A DNA stretch of 36,054 bases from Candidatus Kuenenia stuttgartensis (GCA_945890755.1 CAMDDA010000010.1:1-36054), one strand, 5' to 3'; numbered from the stretch's first letter, positions 15,972 to 24,032 are shown. A program made the numbers and translations. Notes: generated by a model from the letters alone, not told the origin.

Positions 15972-17657
15972 ATGCGACTGCGTCATGCGTTCCTCGCCGC
16001 CCTCATAGCCTACGGTGCCTTCATCACTGCCGCAGCGGCGGCCGACACCGTGCCCGCCGACACGCTCCTGAAGGCCCAGCGAGTCGCCGTGCTCGGCGAC
16101 TCGATCACGTATGGCGGCGACTGGGTTGCCGAACTCATCGCCTGGATGGAACGAAACGGAACCGCAGCCCAGGTGATCGACGTGGGCCTGCCGAGCGAGA
16201 CGGTGTCGGGACTGTCCGAGGACGGGCATGCGGGTGGAAAGTTTCCGCGGCCCGATCTCTTCGAGCGGCTCGATCGCGTGCTGCGGGTCGTGCGGCCCGA
16301 CGTGGTGCTCGCCTGCTACGGTATGAACTGCGGCATCTACCAGCCACTCGACGACGAGCGATTCGCGCGGTTCAAGGCGGGCATCGAGCGGCTGCACGAC
16401 ACCGTGGCGAAGACCGGGGCCACGATCATCCACCTCACGCCTCCGGTGTACGACAAGCGGCCCGACAAGCCGGGGCCGGCCGGTGACGCCGACTACGACG
16501 CCGTGCTCGACACCTACTCGAACTGGCTCGTGTCGAAGCGGGCTGACGGCTGGCTCGTGATCGACGTGCATGGACCGATGCGGGAGATGCTGGCCGCGGC
16601 CCGGGCGAAGGACGCGGGCGTTGTGTTTGCCCCCGATACAGTGCATCCCAATCCGCAGGGCCACTGGGCGATCTGCCGTGCCGTCCTCCGCGGCCTCGGC
16701 GACGATGCGATGGCTGCCGCCGACACACCCACGGCTCTCGATCCCTTCCTGCCCGAGGTCACCCAGCGGATGCAGCTGCTTCGCGACGCCTATCTCTCGG
16801 CAGCCGGCCACCAGCGGCCCGGCATGAAGGTCGGCCTGCCGATCGCCGAAGCGGAGGCGAAGGCCCGAACGCTCACCGATTCAATTCGCTCCCGGCGGCT
16901 CCAGCTCAGTGGCACGAAGCACCCCAGCGGCGAGTGGCGGATCCCGATCGAGTGGCCGCGGCCCAAGGCCGTCGATCCCGGTCCCCCGCCGAGCGGCCCC
17001 GTACCCGCACCCGCCGATGCCGTCGTGCTCTTCGACGGCACGAATCTCGACCAGTGGAACGGGGCCGGCGATTGGAAGGTCGCCGATGGCGTGGCGACGG
17101 TCGGCAAGGGGGCGATCTCCACGAAGCAGCCGTTCGGCGACTGCCAGCTGCACCTCGAATTCCGGATGCCGAGTCCGGCACGGGGCAAGGGCCAGGGCCG
17201 CGGCAATTCCGGCGTCTTCCTGATGGGCGAATACGAGATCCAGGTGCTCGACTCCTACGAGGACGGCACCGACGGTCCGCTCACCTATCCCGACGGCCAG
17301 TGCGGCGCCCTCTACAAGCAGCAGCCACCGGCCGTGAACGCCTGCCGCAAACCGGGCGAATGGCAGACGTACGACATCCTCTTCACACGACCGCGGTTCC
17401 ATGCCGACGGCTCGCTCGCCGCGCCGGCCCGCGTGAGCATGCTCCACAACGGCATCGCCATTCACTCAGACACCGTGATCAAGGGCAACACGTTCTGGCA
17501 TGCACCGCCCGGCTACACGAAGCACGCCGACGCCCTGCCGATCACGCTGCAGGACCACGGCAACCCGGTGCAGTTCCGCTCGATCTGGGTGCGGCCCTTC
17601 GAGCCGGTCAGGCCGCGATTGTCTTCCGTCACACCCGGTTCCGTCACCGCCCCGTAG
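15972..17657 (+). CDS. Exported SGNH hydrolase fused to a 3-keto-disaccharide hydrolase (DUF1080) domain
   Basis: A 561-residue two-domain exported protein. After a signal peptide (residues 1-24) comes an SGNH/GDSL esterase-type domain with the nucleophile motif GDSIT (Ser44), the block III region CYGMNCG (Asn119) and the catalytic DTVHP (Asp222, His225). Residues about 349-551 form a DUF1080 / 3-keto-disaccharide-hydrolase-type lectin-like domain: VVLFDGTNLDQWNG, GNSGVFLMGEYEIQVLDSY, CGALYKQQPPAVNACRKPGEW and ITLQDHGNPVQFRSIWVRP. Both halves look intact, so the protein may deacetylate or de-esterify and then bind or cleave a polysaccharide; the substrate is not evident. It is last in the five-gene exported cluster. 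The TAG stop is part of the first hairpin repeat that follows. Confidence 0.9.
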   Translation: MRLRHAFLAALIAYGAFITAAAAADTVPADTLLKAQRVAVLGDSITYGGDWVAELIAWMERNGTAAQVIDVGLPSETVSGLSEDGHAGGKFPRPDLFERLDRVLRVVRPDVVLACYGMNCGIYQPLDDERFARFKAGIERLHDTVAKTGATIIHLTPPVYDKRPDKPGPAGDADYDAVLDTYSNWLVSKRADGWLVIDVHGPMREMLAAARAKDAGVVFAPDTVHPNPQGHWAICRAVLRGLGDDAMAAADTPTALDPFLPEVTQRMQLLRDAYLSAAGHQRPGMKVGLPIAEAEAKARTLTDSIRSRRLQLSGTKHPSGEWRIPIEWPRPKAVDPGPPPSGPVPAPADAVVLFDGTNLDQWNGAGDWKVADGVATVGKGAISTKQPFGDCQLHLEFRMPSPARGKGQGRGNSGVFLMGEYEIQVLDSYEDGTDGPLTYPDGQCGALYKQQPPAVNACRKPGEWQTYDILFTRPRFHADGSLAAPARVSMLHNGIAIHSDTVIKGNTFWHAPPGYTKHADALPITLQDHGNPVQFRSIWVRPFEPVRPRLSSVTPGSVTAP

Positions 17658-17739
17658 GCCCGTCACTCCGTGATGGGCACTCTTCTCCGGTCACGGCATG
17701 ACGGGCTCCTTGCTGCCCGTTGCGGAGCAACGGGCCTAC
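17654..17739. repeat. Second hairpin-repeat cluster, downstream of the SGNH/DUF1080 gene
   Basis: Two hairpins face each other. 17654-17678 opens GTAGGCCCGTCAC, has a TCC loop and closes GTGATGGGC. 17715-17739 has perfect 9-bp arms GCCCGTTGC and GCAACGGGC around GGA and ends CCTAC. They belong to the same family as 5380-5563 and include both stem versions (TTGC/GCAA and TCAC/GTGA). A run of six T follows at about 17750. The first unit supplies the stop codon of the upstream gene. The cluster may serve as a transcription terminator for the long exported-protein operon. The rest of the gap to 17915 shows nothing I recognise. Confidence 0.85.
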
Positions 17740-17915
17740 AACGACGAGATTTTTTCGATTTCGCGTAACCGCTTGCGACGGCGGCGGTTGATCGCATCGT
17801 GAAGCGACGTAAGTCGAGATACGCCGTCGGCTCGCACCAGCCGACCACTTGCAGCCGACGCGTCCCGGCCATTCAATCGGCACCTCGTTCCCTTCACTTA
17901 CGGATGAGGTGCAGC

Positions 17916-18821
17916 ATGTTCATCACGAACACCAGCCGGTGCGATCGTATTCGACTGTCCCTGACGATCATGGCGGCAATTGCCGCTGTCGTCATATGCA
18001 ACACGCACGCTGTCGCCGCCACACCCGTGCCGCGCATCGCGGCGGCACCGCAGGGCGTGCAGCGAATCGACGACTACGCTGCAGCGATCGAGGCTGCGCA
18101 GGCCTCCGGCGCGATGCTACTGGTGTCGGTGGAGCCGCAGTCGGGGAATCCGGGTGACGCCGTGGGGCAGCACCTCGAACGGCCCGACGTGCAGGAGCGA
18201 TTCAGCCGCTCGGGCACGCCCTGGGTGTTCTGCCGGCTGGGCATGGCCGAGGCGGCCGGTCTCGTGGCCGATCCGAGCCTCGTCGAGATGCGACGCGGCA
18301 GCGGTGTCTTCGTCGTCGATCACGCGCATCCTCGCTACGCTGGGCGGATCGTCTCGGTCCTCCCACGGACGCCGGGCAAGTACTACCGCTTTGCCACGTC
18401 GCACGTCGACGAACTGGCGGTGCTCCCGGAAGGCTCGCTCACACAGCGGTCGCTGATCCTCGCCGTGCGGGTTCACCCGGAGAACCCGCTGAGCACGCAG
18501 GGCAGCTGTGATCCGTCGCTTTGCGCCGAGGCCGAGAGTCACTCCGCACACCAGGCCCGTATCCGCCGGCAGGGGCATCACGGTTGGGACGTGCGGTCAC
18601 AGCGGATCGCCGGCCGCATGGGCGCGGGATCGGCGTCAGAGGTCTGTGCCGAGAGCTGGGAGAACCAGGATCTGCTCGACTCCTGCGTCGACTGCGTCGC
18701 CAGCTGGCGGCAGTCATCCGGCCACTGGAACGCCGTCCGCAGCCCGCAGGCCGCCTATGGCTACGACATCCGCCGCGGCGGCAACGGCATCTGGTACGCC
18801 ACCGGCGTCTTCCTCAAGTGA
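17916..18821 (+). CDS. Exported protein with thioredoxin-like N-terminus and CAP-like C-terminus
   Basis: ATG at 17916 follows GAGGT and opens a signal peptide ending at about THAVAA (residue 40). The next 150 residues begin DDYAAAIEAAQASGAMLLVSVE, the layout of thioredoxin-fold proteins, but lack a CxxC redox pair, so a thiol-redox role is unlikely. The C-terminal 100 residues contain QGHHGWDVRSQRIAG, EVCAESWENQD and SWRQSSGHWNAV, ending GYDIRRGGNGIWYATGVF. This matches the CAP (SCP/PR1) pattern of an early His, an acidic-Trp segment, a WxxSxGH motif and a final strand. Several cysteines in this part could form disulfides after export. Function is unknown. An in-frame ATG at 17904 is an alternative. 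The 3' end overlaps the convergent P-II gene by 8 bp. Confidence 0.72.
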   Translation: MFITNTSRCDRIRLSLTIMAAIAAVVICNTHAVAATPVPRIAAAPQGVQRIDDYAAAIEAAQASGAMLLVSVEPQSGNPGDAVGQHLERPDVQERFSRSGTPWVFCRLGMAEAAGLVADPSLVEMRRGSGVFVVDHAHPRYAGRIVSVLPRTPGKYYRFATSHVDELAVLPEGSLTQRSLILAVRVHPENPLSTQGSCDPSLCAEAESHSAHQARIRRQGHHGWDVRSQRIAGRMGAGSASEVCAESWENQDLLDSCVDCVASWRQSSGHWNAVRSPQAAYGYDIRRGGNGIWYATGVFLK

Positions 18822-19134
18822 CCGCTGACCGGATGGCGGCCTCGACGGCGGGAAGAACGAAGATCTTGCCGTCGCCCATGCGGCCCGTGCGGGCGACGGC
18901 GGTGATGCGCTCGATGACCTCGTCCACGCGGGCGTCATCCACCCACACCTGGATCTCCACCTTCGGGAGAAACGCGAGCGAATACTCGCTGTCACCGTAC
19001 TGATCGAGATAACTCTTCTGCCGTCCGTAGCCCTTCACCTCCCGAACGGTGCACGACTCGAGCGGCGCCAGCGCGAGTGCCTCGAGCACCTTCTCCGCCA
19101 GGAACGGCTTCACAACCGCAATCACTTCCTTCAT
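18814..19134 (-). CDS. glnB: P-II family nitrogen regulatory protein
   Basis: P-II trimers bind ATP/ADP and 2-oxoglutarate and signal nitrogen status to targets such as ammonium transporters and glutamine synthetase adenylylation. The 106-residue product begins MKEVIAVVKPF and shows VREVKGYGRQK, the T-loop ending in Tyr51 (the uridylylation site in enterobacterial GlnB), FLPKVEIQVWV, and the C-terminal signature TGRMGDGKIFVLP. The C-terminus is a few residues shorter than E. coli GlnB. No amtB or glnA is adjacent, so glnB versus glnK cannot be decided from context and the symbol is used at family level. It converges with, and overlaps by 8 bp, the CAP-like gene. The same strand continues upstream with the ferredoxin gene across a 130-bp gap with no recognised feature. 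Confidence 0.93.
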   Translation of the reverse strand: MKEVIAVVKPFLAEKVLEALALAPLESCTVREVKGYGRQKSYLDQYGDSEYSLAFLPKVEIQVWVDDARVDEVIERITAVARTGRMGDGKIFVLPAVEAAIRSAVT

Positions 19135-19264
19135 TCAAGTGACACAATAAACGAGGAGGCGAAGGGGTCGGCGTGAGGATCCCGAGCGTTAGGCCGCCGC
19201 GGCCTTGGCGAGGGAACTCATGCCGTCCCGGAGCCGGCGCAACGTCATACGGCCTGACCAATAT

Positions 19265-19612
19265 TCAGCTGAAAAAATTCTCACCGAAGAGGTTGAGCGG
19301 CGGGCAGGTGGTGACGGTGATGTCGCCATTGACGCGGGTCTGGCAGGCCAGCCGCATCGTCTTCTCGTTGCCGATGTAGGCGAGCGAAACGCCCAAGCGT
19401 CCGGCCTCCAGGAGCCCCTTCGGACTCGTGTTCTCCATGCCCTTGGTGACCAGCACCCGGCAGCTGCCGCACGTGCCGAACCCGTGGCAATTGGCCACCT
19501 TGTGGATGCCAGGATAGAGCTGCACGCCCGCGGCGAGCGCCTCCTTGCGGAGGTTGGCCCCCTCTGGCACCTGGATTTCCTTTTTCTCGTTGGTGAAAGT
19601 GATCGTGGGCAT
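19265..19612 (-). CDS. 2Fe-2S ferredoxin
   Basis: A 115-residue plant/adrenodoxin-type ferredoxin carrying one [2Fe-2S] cluster for single-electron transfer. Cluster ligands are Cys42, Cys48 and Cys51 in the CHGFGTCGSC motif, with Cys90 in MRLACQT; spacing C-x5-C-x2-C plus a distal Cys fits the family. Strands MPTITFTNEKKEIQVPEG and the terminal GDITVTTCPP also fit. ATG at 19612 is the natural start; a longer in-frame reading runs across the divergent neighbour and is not used. It is divergent from the 19697-19957 gene with 84 bp between. No reductase or partner enzyme adjoins it, so its electron donor and acceptor are unknown. Confidence 0.92.
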   Translation of the reverse strand: MPTITFTNEKKEIQVPEGANLRKEALAAGVQLYPGIHKVANCHGFGTCGSCRVLVTKGMENTSPKGLLEAGRLGVSLAYIGNEKTMRLACQTRVNGDITVTTCPPLNLFGENFFS

Positions 19613-19696
19613 CGGAATCTCTCGAAGAAAACGGCCGTTTCGACCGATACTGTAGCCGGCTCGGGTGACTCCTTCCAGCAGACGAGGCGGACGATT

Positions 19697-19957
19697 ATGG
19701 CGGAACTCACGAAATACCAGCAGTCGATCGTCAAAAACTACTACGAGAACCTCGACACGGCCCTGCTGCAGCGGGTCGGCGAACAGGTGACCGACCTCTA
19801 CCTCGCCGAGGGCAAGAAGCGGGAGAAGCTCTGGACCAGCATCACCGGCTCGCTCGCCAAGCTCGGGGTGCCGAAGTCGCGGATCGACCAGGTTCACAAG
19901 TCCGACGATGCCCGCAAGCTGGCCGGTCTGTTGCAGGAACTTCTCGCGAAGGATTGA
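19697..19957 (+). CDS. Small conserved-type helical hypothetical protein (86 aa)
   Basis: An 86-residue soluble, probably all-helical protein. It begins MAELTKYQQSIVKNYYENLD and continues with LLQRVGEQVTDLYLAEGKKREKLW and a C-terminal DDARKLAGLLQELLAKD. The charged, heptad-like pattern suggests a small helical bundle. ATG at 19697 follows GAGG at about 8 bases. The longer in-frame upstream reading lies antisense to the ferredoxin gene and is a shadow. It resembles small proteins I associate with planctomycetes but I know no function. It lies 58 bp upstream of thyX in the same direction and may be cotranscribed with it. Confidence 0.8.
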   Translation: MAELTKYQQSIVKNYYENLDTALLQRVGEQVTDLYLAEGKKREKLWTSITGSLAKLGVPKSRIDQVHKSDDARKLAGLLQELLAKD

Positions 19958-20015
19958 CCGTCGCCGGCCCGTGCCCCATCCTGTGGGCTTTGCAGCCCGC
20001 AGGATCCGCCCGGCA

Positions 20016-20930
20016 ATGACAGCGACAGCCCCCTCCACCGACCGTGCGGCGCTTCTGGAGTCGCTGCGTTGGAAGAAACTCCCGGTGCTCGACGACGGCT
20101 TCGTGGCCCTCGTGGACTGCATGGGAGACGATGGCTCCGTCGTGCAGGCGGCCCGCGTGAGCTATGGCGAGGGCACCCGCCGCGTCAGCGACGACCGCCA
20201 GCTCATCCGGTATCTGCTCCGGCATGCCCACACCACGCCCTTCGAGATGGCGGAACTCAAGTTCGTCGTCCGCGTGCCGATGGACTGCTGGCGACAATGG
20301 ATTCGCCACCGCACCGCGAGCGTCAACGAATACTCGACCCGGTATTCGCTGGCCATCGACGCGATGCAGACGACGACCGACGACGAGTGGCGGAGCCAGG
20401 CTGCCACGAACCGCCAGGGCTCGGGTGACTTCGTGCCGGCCGACAAAGGCCACCTTCTCACGCAGGCGGAGCAGGAACTGCAGCGTCTGGCCCGACGGGT
20501 GTACGAGGAGCGGCTCGAGGCGGGCATCGCCCGCGAGCAGGCCCGCAAGGATCTGCCGCTCTCCACCTACACCGAGGCCTACTGGAAGATCGACCTCCAC
20601 AATCTGCTTCACTTCCTTGCCCTGCGGATGGACACCCACGCGCAGTTGGAGATTCGTCGCTACGCCGAGACGATTGGCCGCGAGATCGTGGCGCCGCTCT
20701 TCCCGCTCGTCTGGGAGGCCTTCCTCGATTACCGCGTGCAGGCCCTGAGGCTCACGCGGCTCGACCAGGAAGTGATCCGGCGGCTCGCCGCGCGGACGAG
20801 CGGCAGGCTGCCCGCCTCCCAGGCGGAGTTTCTCGCCGCCCAGGATCCCGCCTGGTCGGGTCTCGAACGCTGCCGCGAGCGGGACGAGTGCCTCGGCAAG
20901 CTCATCTCACTCGGACTCGTCTCCCCGTAG
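20016..20930 (+). CDS. thyX: FAD-dependent thymidylate synthase ThyX
   Basis: ThyX makes dTMP from dUMP using methylene-tetrahydrofolate with FAD and NADPH. The signature RHRTASVNEYSTRY (residues 97-110) is a perfect RHRxxSxNxxSxRY motif. Flanking family segments are also present: AARVSYG, LLRHAHTTPFEMAELKF, REQARKDLPLSTYTEAYWKIDLHNLLHFLALR and the HAQLEIRRYAE region. At 304 residues it is longer than minimal ThyX proteins (about 220-250), with a C-terminal extension after about residue 240. ATG at 20016 follows AGGA at about 12 bases; the longer upstream reading overlaps the previous gene. Presence of ThyX suggests the organism may lack the classical ThyA, though that cannot be seen here. 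Confidence 0.97.
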   Translation: MTATAPSTDRAALLESLRWKKLPVLDDGFVALVDCMGDDGSVVQAARVSYGEGTRRVSDDRQLIRYLLRHAHTTPFEMAELKFVVRVPMDCWRQWIRHRTASVNEYSTRYSLAIDAMQTTTDDEWRSQAATNRQGSGDFVPADKGHLLTQAEQELQRLARRVYEERLEAGIAREQARKDLPLSTYTEAYWKIDLHNLLHFLALRMDTHAQLEIRRYAETIGREIVAPLFPLVWEAFLDYRVQALRLTRLDQEVIRRLAARTSGRLPASQAEFLAAQDPAWSGLERCRERDECLGKLISLGLVSP

Positions 20931-20969
20931 ACCACTCCCGCCGAAGTTCACCGCAGAGGATTCATCTTG

Positions 20970-21371
20970 ATGACCGCATTCCCAACCGTCGAAGCGGAGC
21001 TGCTCGATCTATCCAGGCAACTCCTGGTCGCCGTCGCCGCCGGTGACTGGAAGGCCTACCACCGGCTCGTGGCGGAAGACATCACCTGCTTCGAGCCGGA
21101 GGCCCGCGGCCAGCTGGTCGAAGGCCTCCCCTTCCACGAGTTCTACTTCAAGCTGCCCGCCGGCACCCCCAAGCCGGTCACCAACACGATGGCCTCCCCC
21201 GTCGTGAAGCTCCTCTCCGACACCGTGGCCCTCGTGGCCTACACCCGCCTCACGCAGACGCTCGACGACGCCGGCCGGCCGGTGACGAAGCCATGCGAAG
21301 AGACGCGGATCTGGCAGAAGATCGGCGGCAATTGGAAGCACGTCCACTTCCACCGCAGCCTCCCGAGCTGA
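20970..21371 (+). CDS. CaMKII association-domain-like (SnoaL/NTF2-fold) protein
   Basis: A 133-residue cytoplasmic protein of the NTF2-like superfamily, best matching the calcium/calmodulin-dependent kinase II association domain as found in bacteria. Visible features are an N-terminal helix with LLVAVAAGDWKAYHRLVAEDITCFEPEA, the motif GLPFHEFYF, then strands TNTMASPVVKLLSDTVALVAYTRL and the terminal EETRIWQKIGGNWKHVHFHRS. Such proteins form oligomeric barrels and often bind small molecules; no catalytic residues can be assigned. ATG at 20970 has AGAGGA at 9 bases. It follows thyX by 39 bp and may be cotranscribed. Confidence 0.88.
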   Translation: MTAFPTVEAELLDLSRQLLVAVAAGDWKAYHRLVAEDITCFEPEARGQLVEGLPFHEFYFKLPAGTPKPVTNTMASPVVKLLSDTVALVAYTRLTQTLDDAGRPVTKPCEETRIWQKIGGNWKHVHFHRSLPS

Positions 21372-21427
21372 ATGCCAGCTGTGGCCATTTCCCCGGCATA
21401 CAATGAGAATGTCAGGGGAAACATGAC

Positions 21428-23197
21428 GTGCGGCTCATACATGGCCACCGAATCTGGATGACGGCAGCGTTGATCGCCAGTTGGGCGATCAACGTGTCAG
21501 CTGGCGTGCGGATCGACCGAATCGTTGCCGACGGACGGGAGCTTGCCGTGCCCAAGCTGCCCGCCGCGCGGGAGAGCGAGCGGAGTGTCGGCTCTGCCCC
21601 TGTGCACATCCCGTGGGGGACGAAGCGGGTCGAGTTTCATTTCTCCGGTGGCTGGGGCATCGACGCTCCCGATGCGACGGCGGAGAGCGCGCCAGCGATG
21701 GCCCGCGGGATGCGGCTCCGGCACCAGCTCGATCGGGTCGATGATGGCTGGCGCGATGCTGCCGCAAAAGCCCGCTTGTTCATGCAATTCCACGACGCCA
21801 AAGGCCGCGTGCTCGACACCGCGGAGACGGCCCTCGACGGCGAATCAGTGGGCTGGGAGGGCCGACCCGAACGAGCGGCCTTCCACCCGCATCGCCTGCT
21901 GGCGACGGCACCTCCCGGATCGGCCCGCGTCACGGCGCACTTTCTCTCGCACGGCGGCCCTGAGGTCATCGGCTGGATCGGCATCGACGACATCGCGTTC
22001 GCGATCTCTCCCCGCGATGGCGGACCCACGAGGCATCAGCCGCTCTCGCTCACCGTTGCATCCAGTCCGCTGAAGCCGCTCGACACGCCAGAGGGGTGGG
22101 CCCGTCGTGGCAGCCGCTCGGCCATCGCGCAGCTCCGCCTGCGGCCGGTGCCCGAGCCGCATCCGATCCTCGTGCTCCTCGACGACGCTCCCGATGACTA
22201 CGCCGGTTGGTCGTTGTTGCAGGGCCAGCCCGTCGCCCCTGGAGACCGCGTGCAGCTCACGTGGACGGCCGCCCACAGCCTCGGCATCGGTGGATCAAGC
22301 GTCGCCCGCTACACGGACCTGCGGCCGGGCAGCTATACGTTTCGCGTCGGGGCGTTTCGGCCGGGCGGGGAGCCGACTGGGCGGGAGACGAGCCTGTCAC
22401 TCGACATCATCTTGCCATGGTATCGACGTCCGGAGACATGGGCCGCCGCGGCGACACTGGGCATCGGGCTCGCCGTCGCGATCGGCCGCACGGTCGCCTT
22501 GAAACGTGTGAAGCGTCGCCTCCAGGAAGTCGAGCGGGCCCACGCCCTCGAGCGGGAGCGCACCCGCATCGCCCGCGACCTTCACGACGAGGTGGGCGCC
22601 GCCCTCACGGAGATCGCGATGCAGCACTACTGGGTGCAGAAGGAAATCACCGGCCTCGCCGGTCCGGCGACGCTCGATCGTGTGGAAAAAGCCCGACAGT
22701 CGGCGGTCGATCTCGTGCGCAGCGTCGATGCAATCGTCTGGGCGGTCAATCCGGCCAACGACACGCTCGATCGATTTGTGCCCTATCTCACACACTCCAT
22801 CGAGCAGTTCGCGGAAGCGGCGGGCGTGCGGCTGGAGCTCGATGTTTCGGATCAGGTGCCCCCGGAGCCGATCGACGGCGGCACACGGCACAGCCTGTTC
22901 CTCGTCGTCAGGGAGGCAGTGAACAACGCCGTCAAGCACGGCGGGCCGTCACGCCTGCTATTTCACCTGCGGCTGCTGGAATCAGGGCCGGGATCCCGGC
23001 TGTCGATCACGATCGCCGACGACGGCCAGGGATGCGATCGTGCTGCGCTGACTGCAGGGGAGCGGTCGGGCATCACCAACATGCGTCGCCGGATCGACGA
23101 ACTCGGGGGTAGGTTTTCGATCACGTCGGTCCTGGGAGAAGGCACTCGGGTCGAGATCGATGTGCCACTGTCGGCGGAGGCCGGCGTGTCGTTATGA
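21428..23197 (+). CDS. NarL-type sensor histidine kinase with large extracytoplasmic region
   Basis: A 589-residue transmembrane kinase. After an N-terminal signal or anchor segment (residues about 9-25), some 300 extracytoplasmic residues contain beta-rich sequence of unknown type. These end in a Y_Y_Y-like strand region (RYTDLRPGSYTFRVGAFRPGG) just before the membrane helix at about 335-358. The cytoplasmic part has a HisKA_3 domain, RTRIARDLHDEVGAALTEIAM with phospho-acceptor His386, and a HATPase domain with REAVNNAVKHGG and IADDGQGCD. Start is GTG at 21428 with AGGGGA about 10 bases upstream; the nearby ATG at 21423 is out of frame. The response regulator gene follows directly. The extracytoplasmic part could sense a carbohydrate or other exported ligand; that is inference. 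Confidence 0.9.
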   Translation: MRLIHGHRIWMTAALIASWAINVSAGVRIDRIVADGRELAVPKLPAARESERSVGSAPVHIPWGTKRVEFHFSGGWGIDAPDATAESAPAMARGMRLRHQLDRVDDGWRDAAAKARLFMQFHDAKGRVLDTAETALDGESVGWEGRPERAAFHPHRLLATAPPGSARVTAHFLSHGGPEVIGWIGIDDIAFAISPRDGGPTRHQPLSLTVASSPLKPLDTPEGWARRGSRSAIAQLRLRPVPEPHPILVLLDDAPDDYAGWSLLQGQPVAPGDRVQLTWTAAHSLGIGGSSVARYTDLRPGSYTFRVGAFRPGGEPTGRETSLSLDIILPWYRRPETWAAAATLGIGLAVAIGRTVALKRVKRRLQEVERAHALERERTRIARDLHDEVGAALTEIAMQHYWVQKEITGLAGPATLDRVEKARQSAVDLVRSVDAIVWAVNPANDTLDRFVPYLTHSIEQFAEAAGVRLELDVSDQVPPEPIDGGTRHSLFLVVREAVNNAVKHGGPSRLLFHLRLLESGPGSRLSITIADDGQGCDRAALTAGERSGITNMRRRIDELGGRFSITSVLGEGTRVEIDVPLSAEAGVSL

Positions 23198-23280
23198 TTC
23201 CAAGCGGTGCGGTGGGAAGGCGCGGGGGAACGACAATGGACGGGCGACGAAAACAGCCACGTGATCAGGAACCCCTGCCG

Positions 23281-24018
23281 ATGTCCACACACACCCCCCG
23301 GCCGACCGGTACCGCGCAGCCCACCCCGCCCCGCATTCGCGTCGCCGTGGTGGAGGACGACGCCCGTCTGCGCCGGGCCTTTCTCGAAGCGCTCGAGACC
23401 TCCCCCGACTGCCTCCCCATCGGCGCGTGTGCGACGGCCACCGAGGCGGTCCGTGAGATCCCTGCCCTGCGGCCCGACGTCGTGATCGTCGATGTCAACC
23501 TGCCCGACTCCACCAGTGTCGAGCACATCGCCGCCCTTTCGACGCGGATCCCCACGGCTCAGATCCTGATCGTGACCGTCTATCAGGATCCGGAGACGAC
23601 GTTTCAGGCGCTGGCCGCGGGCGCCCACGGCTATCTCGTGAAGCCCGTGATGCCGGACCGCCTCCTGGAGGCGATCCGCGAGGTCCGCGAGGGGGGCGTG
23701 CCGATGACGCGGACGATCGCCCGCAAGGTGATCCAGGCGTTCCGCGATCACGAGACGGGCATCGCTCCGCCATCGGCAGACGTGCAGGCCACCGCCGCCA
23801 CTGCCGCTGCCCGAACGGCGGTCGAGGCGGCGCTTGCACCACGGGAGCAGCAGGTGCTCGAACTGCTCTGCGAGGGCTGTTACTACAAGGAGATCGCCAA
23901 GAGGCTGGGCATTTCGATCTCCACCGTCGGCACCTACGTGAAGCGGATCTACGAAAAGCTCCACTGCACGAACCGTTGGGAAGTGTTGGAGAAATCCCGT
24001 GGCGGCCATGTGCGCTGA
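23281..24018 (+). CDS. NarL/FixJ-family response regulator
   Basis: A 245-residue DNA-binding regulator that should be phosphorylated by the preceding kinase. The receiver domain shows acidic Asp26-Asp27, phospho-acceptor Asp71 (VVIVDVNLPD), Thr99 and Lys121 (GYLVKPV). The C-terminal LuxR-type helix-turn-helix reads LAPREQQVLELLCEGCYYKEIAKRL, ISISTVGTYVKRIYEKL. An Ala-rich linker of about 30 residues joins them. An in-frame ATG at 23194 overlaps the kinase stop (ATGA), but the 29 codons from there to 23281 lack the strong third-position G/C bias of the gene, whereas codons after 23281 have it. ATG at 23281 also has AGGA nine bases upstream, so I choose it. The gene ends 14 bp from the convergent sulfatase. 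Confidence 0.92.
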   Translation: MSTHTPRPTGTAQPTPPRIRVAVVEDDARLRRAFLEALETSPDCLPIGACATATEAVREIPALRPDVVIVDVNLPDSTSVEHIAALSTRIPTAQILIVTVYQDPETTFQALAAGAHGYLVKPVMPDRLLEAIREVREGGVPMTRTIARKVIQAFRDHETGIAPPSADVQATAATAAARTAVEAALAPREQQVLELLCEGCYYKEIAKRLGISISTVGTYVKRIYEKLHCTNRWEVLEKSRGGHVR

Positions 24019-24032
24019 CTTGCGGCCGACCG

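Noticed and set aside
21399-21404. TACAAT as a -10 box for the two-component operon
   Set aside because: No acceptable -35 element at 15-19 bp upstream.
23194-23280. Longer start of the response regulator overlapping the kinase stop
   Set aside because: The extra 29 codons lack the third-position G/C bias of the gene, while the ATG at 23281 has a ribosome binding site.
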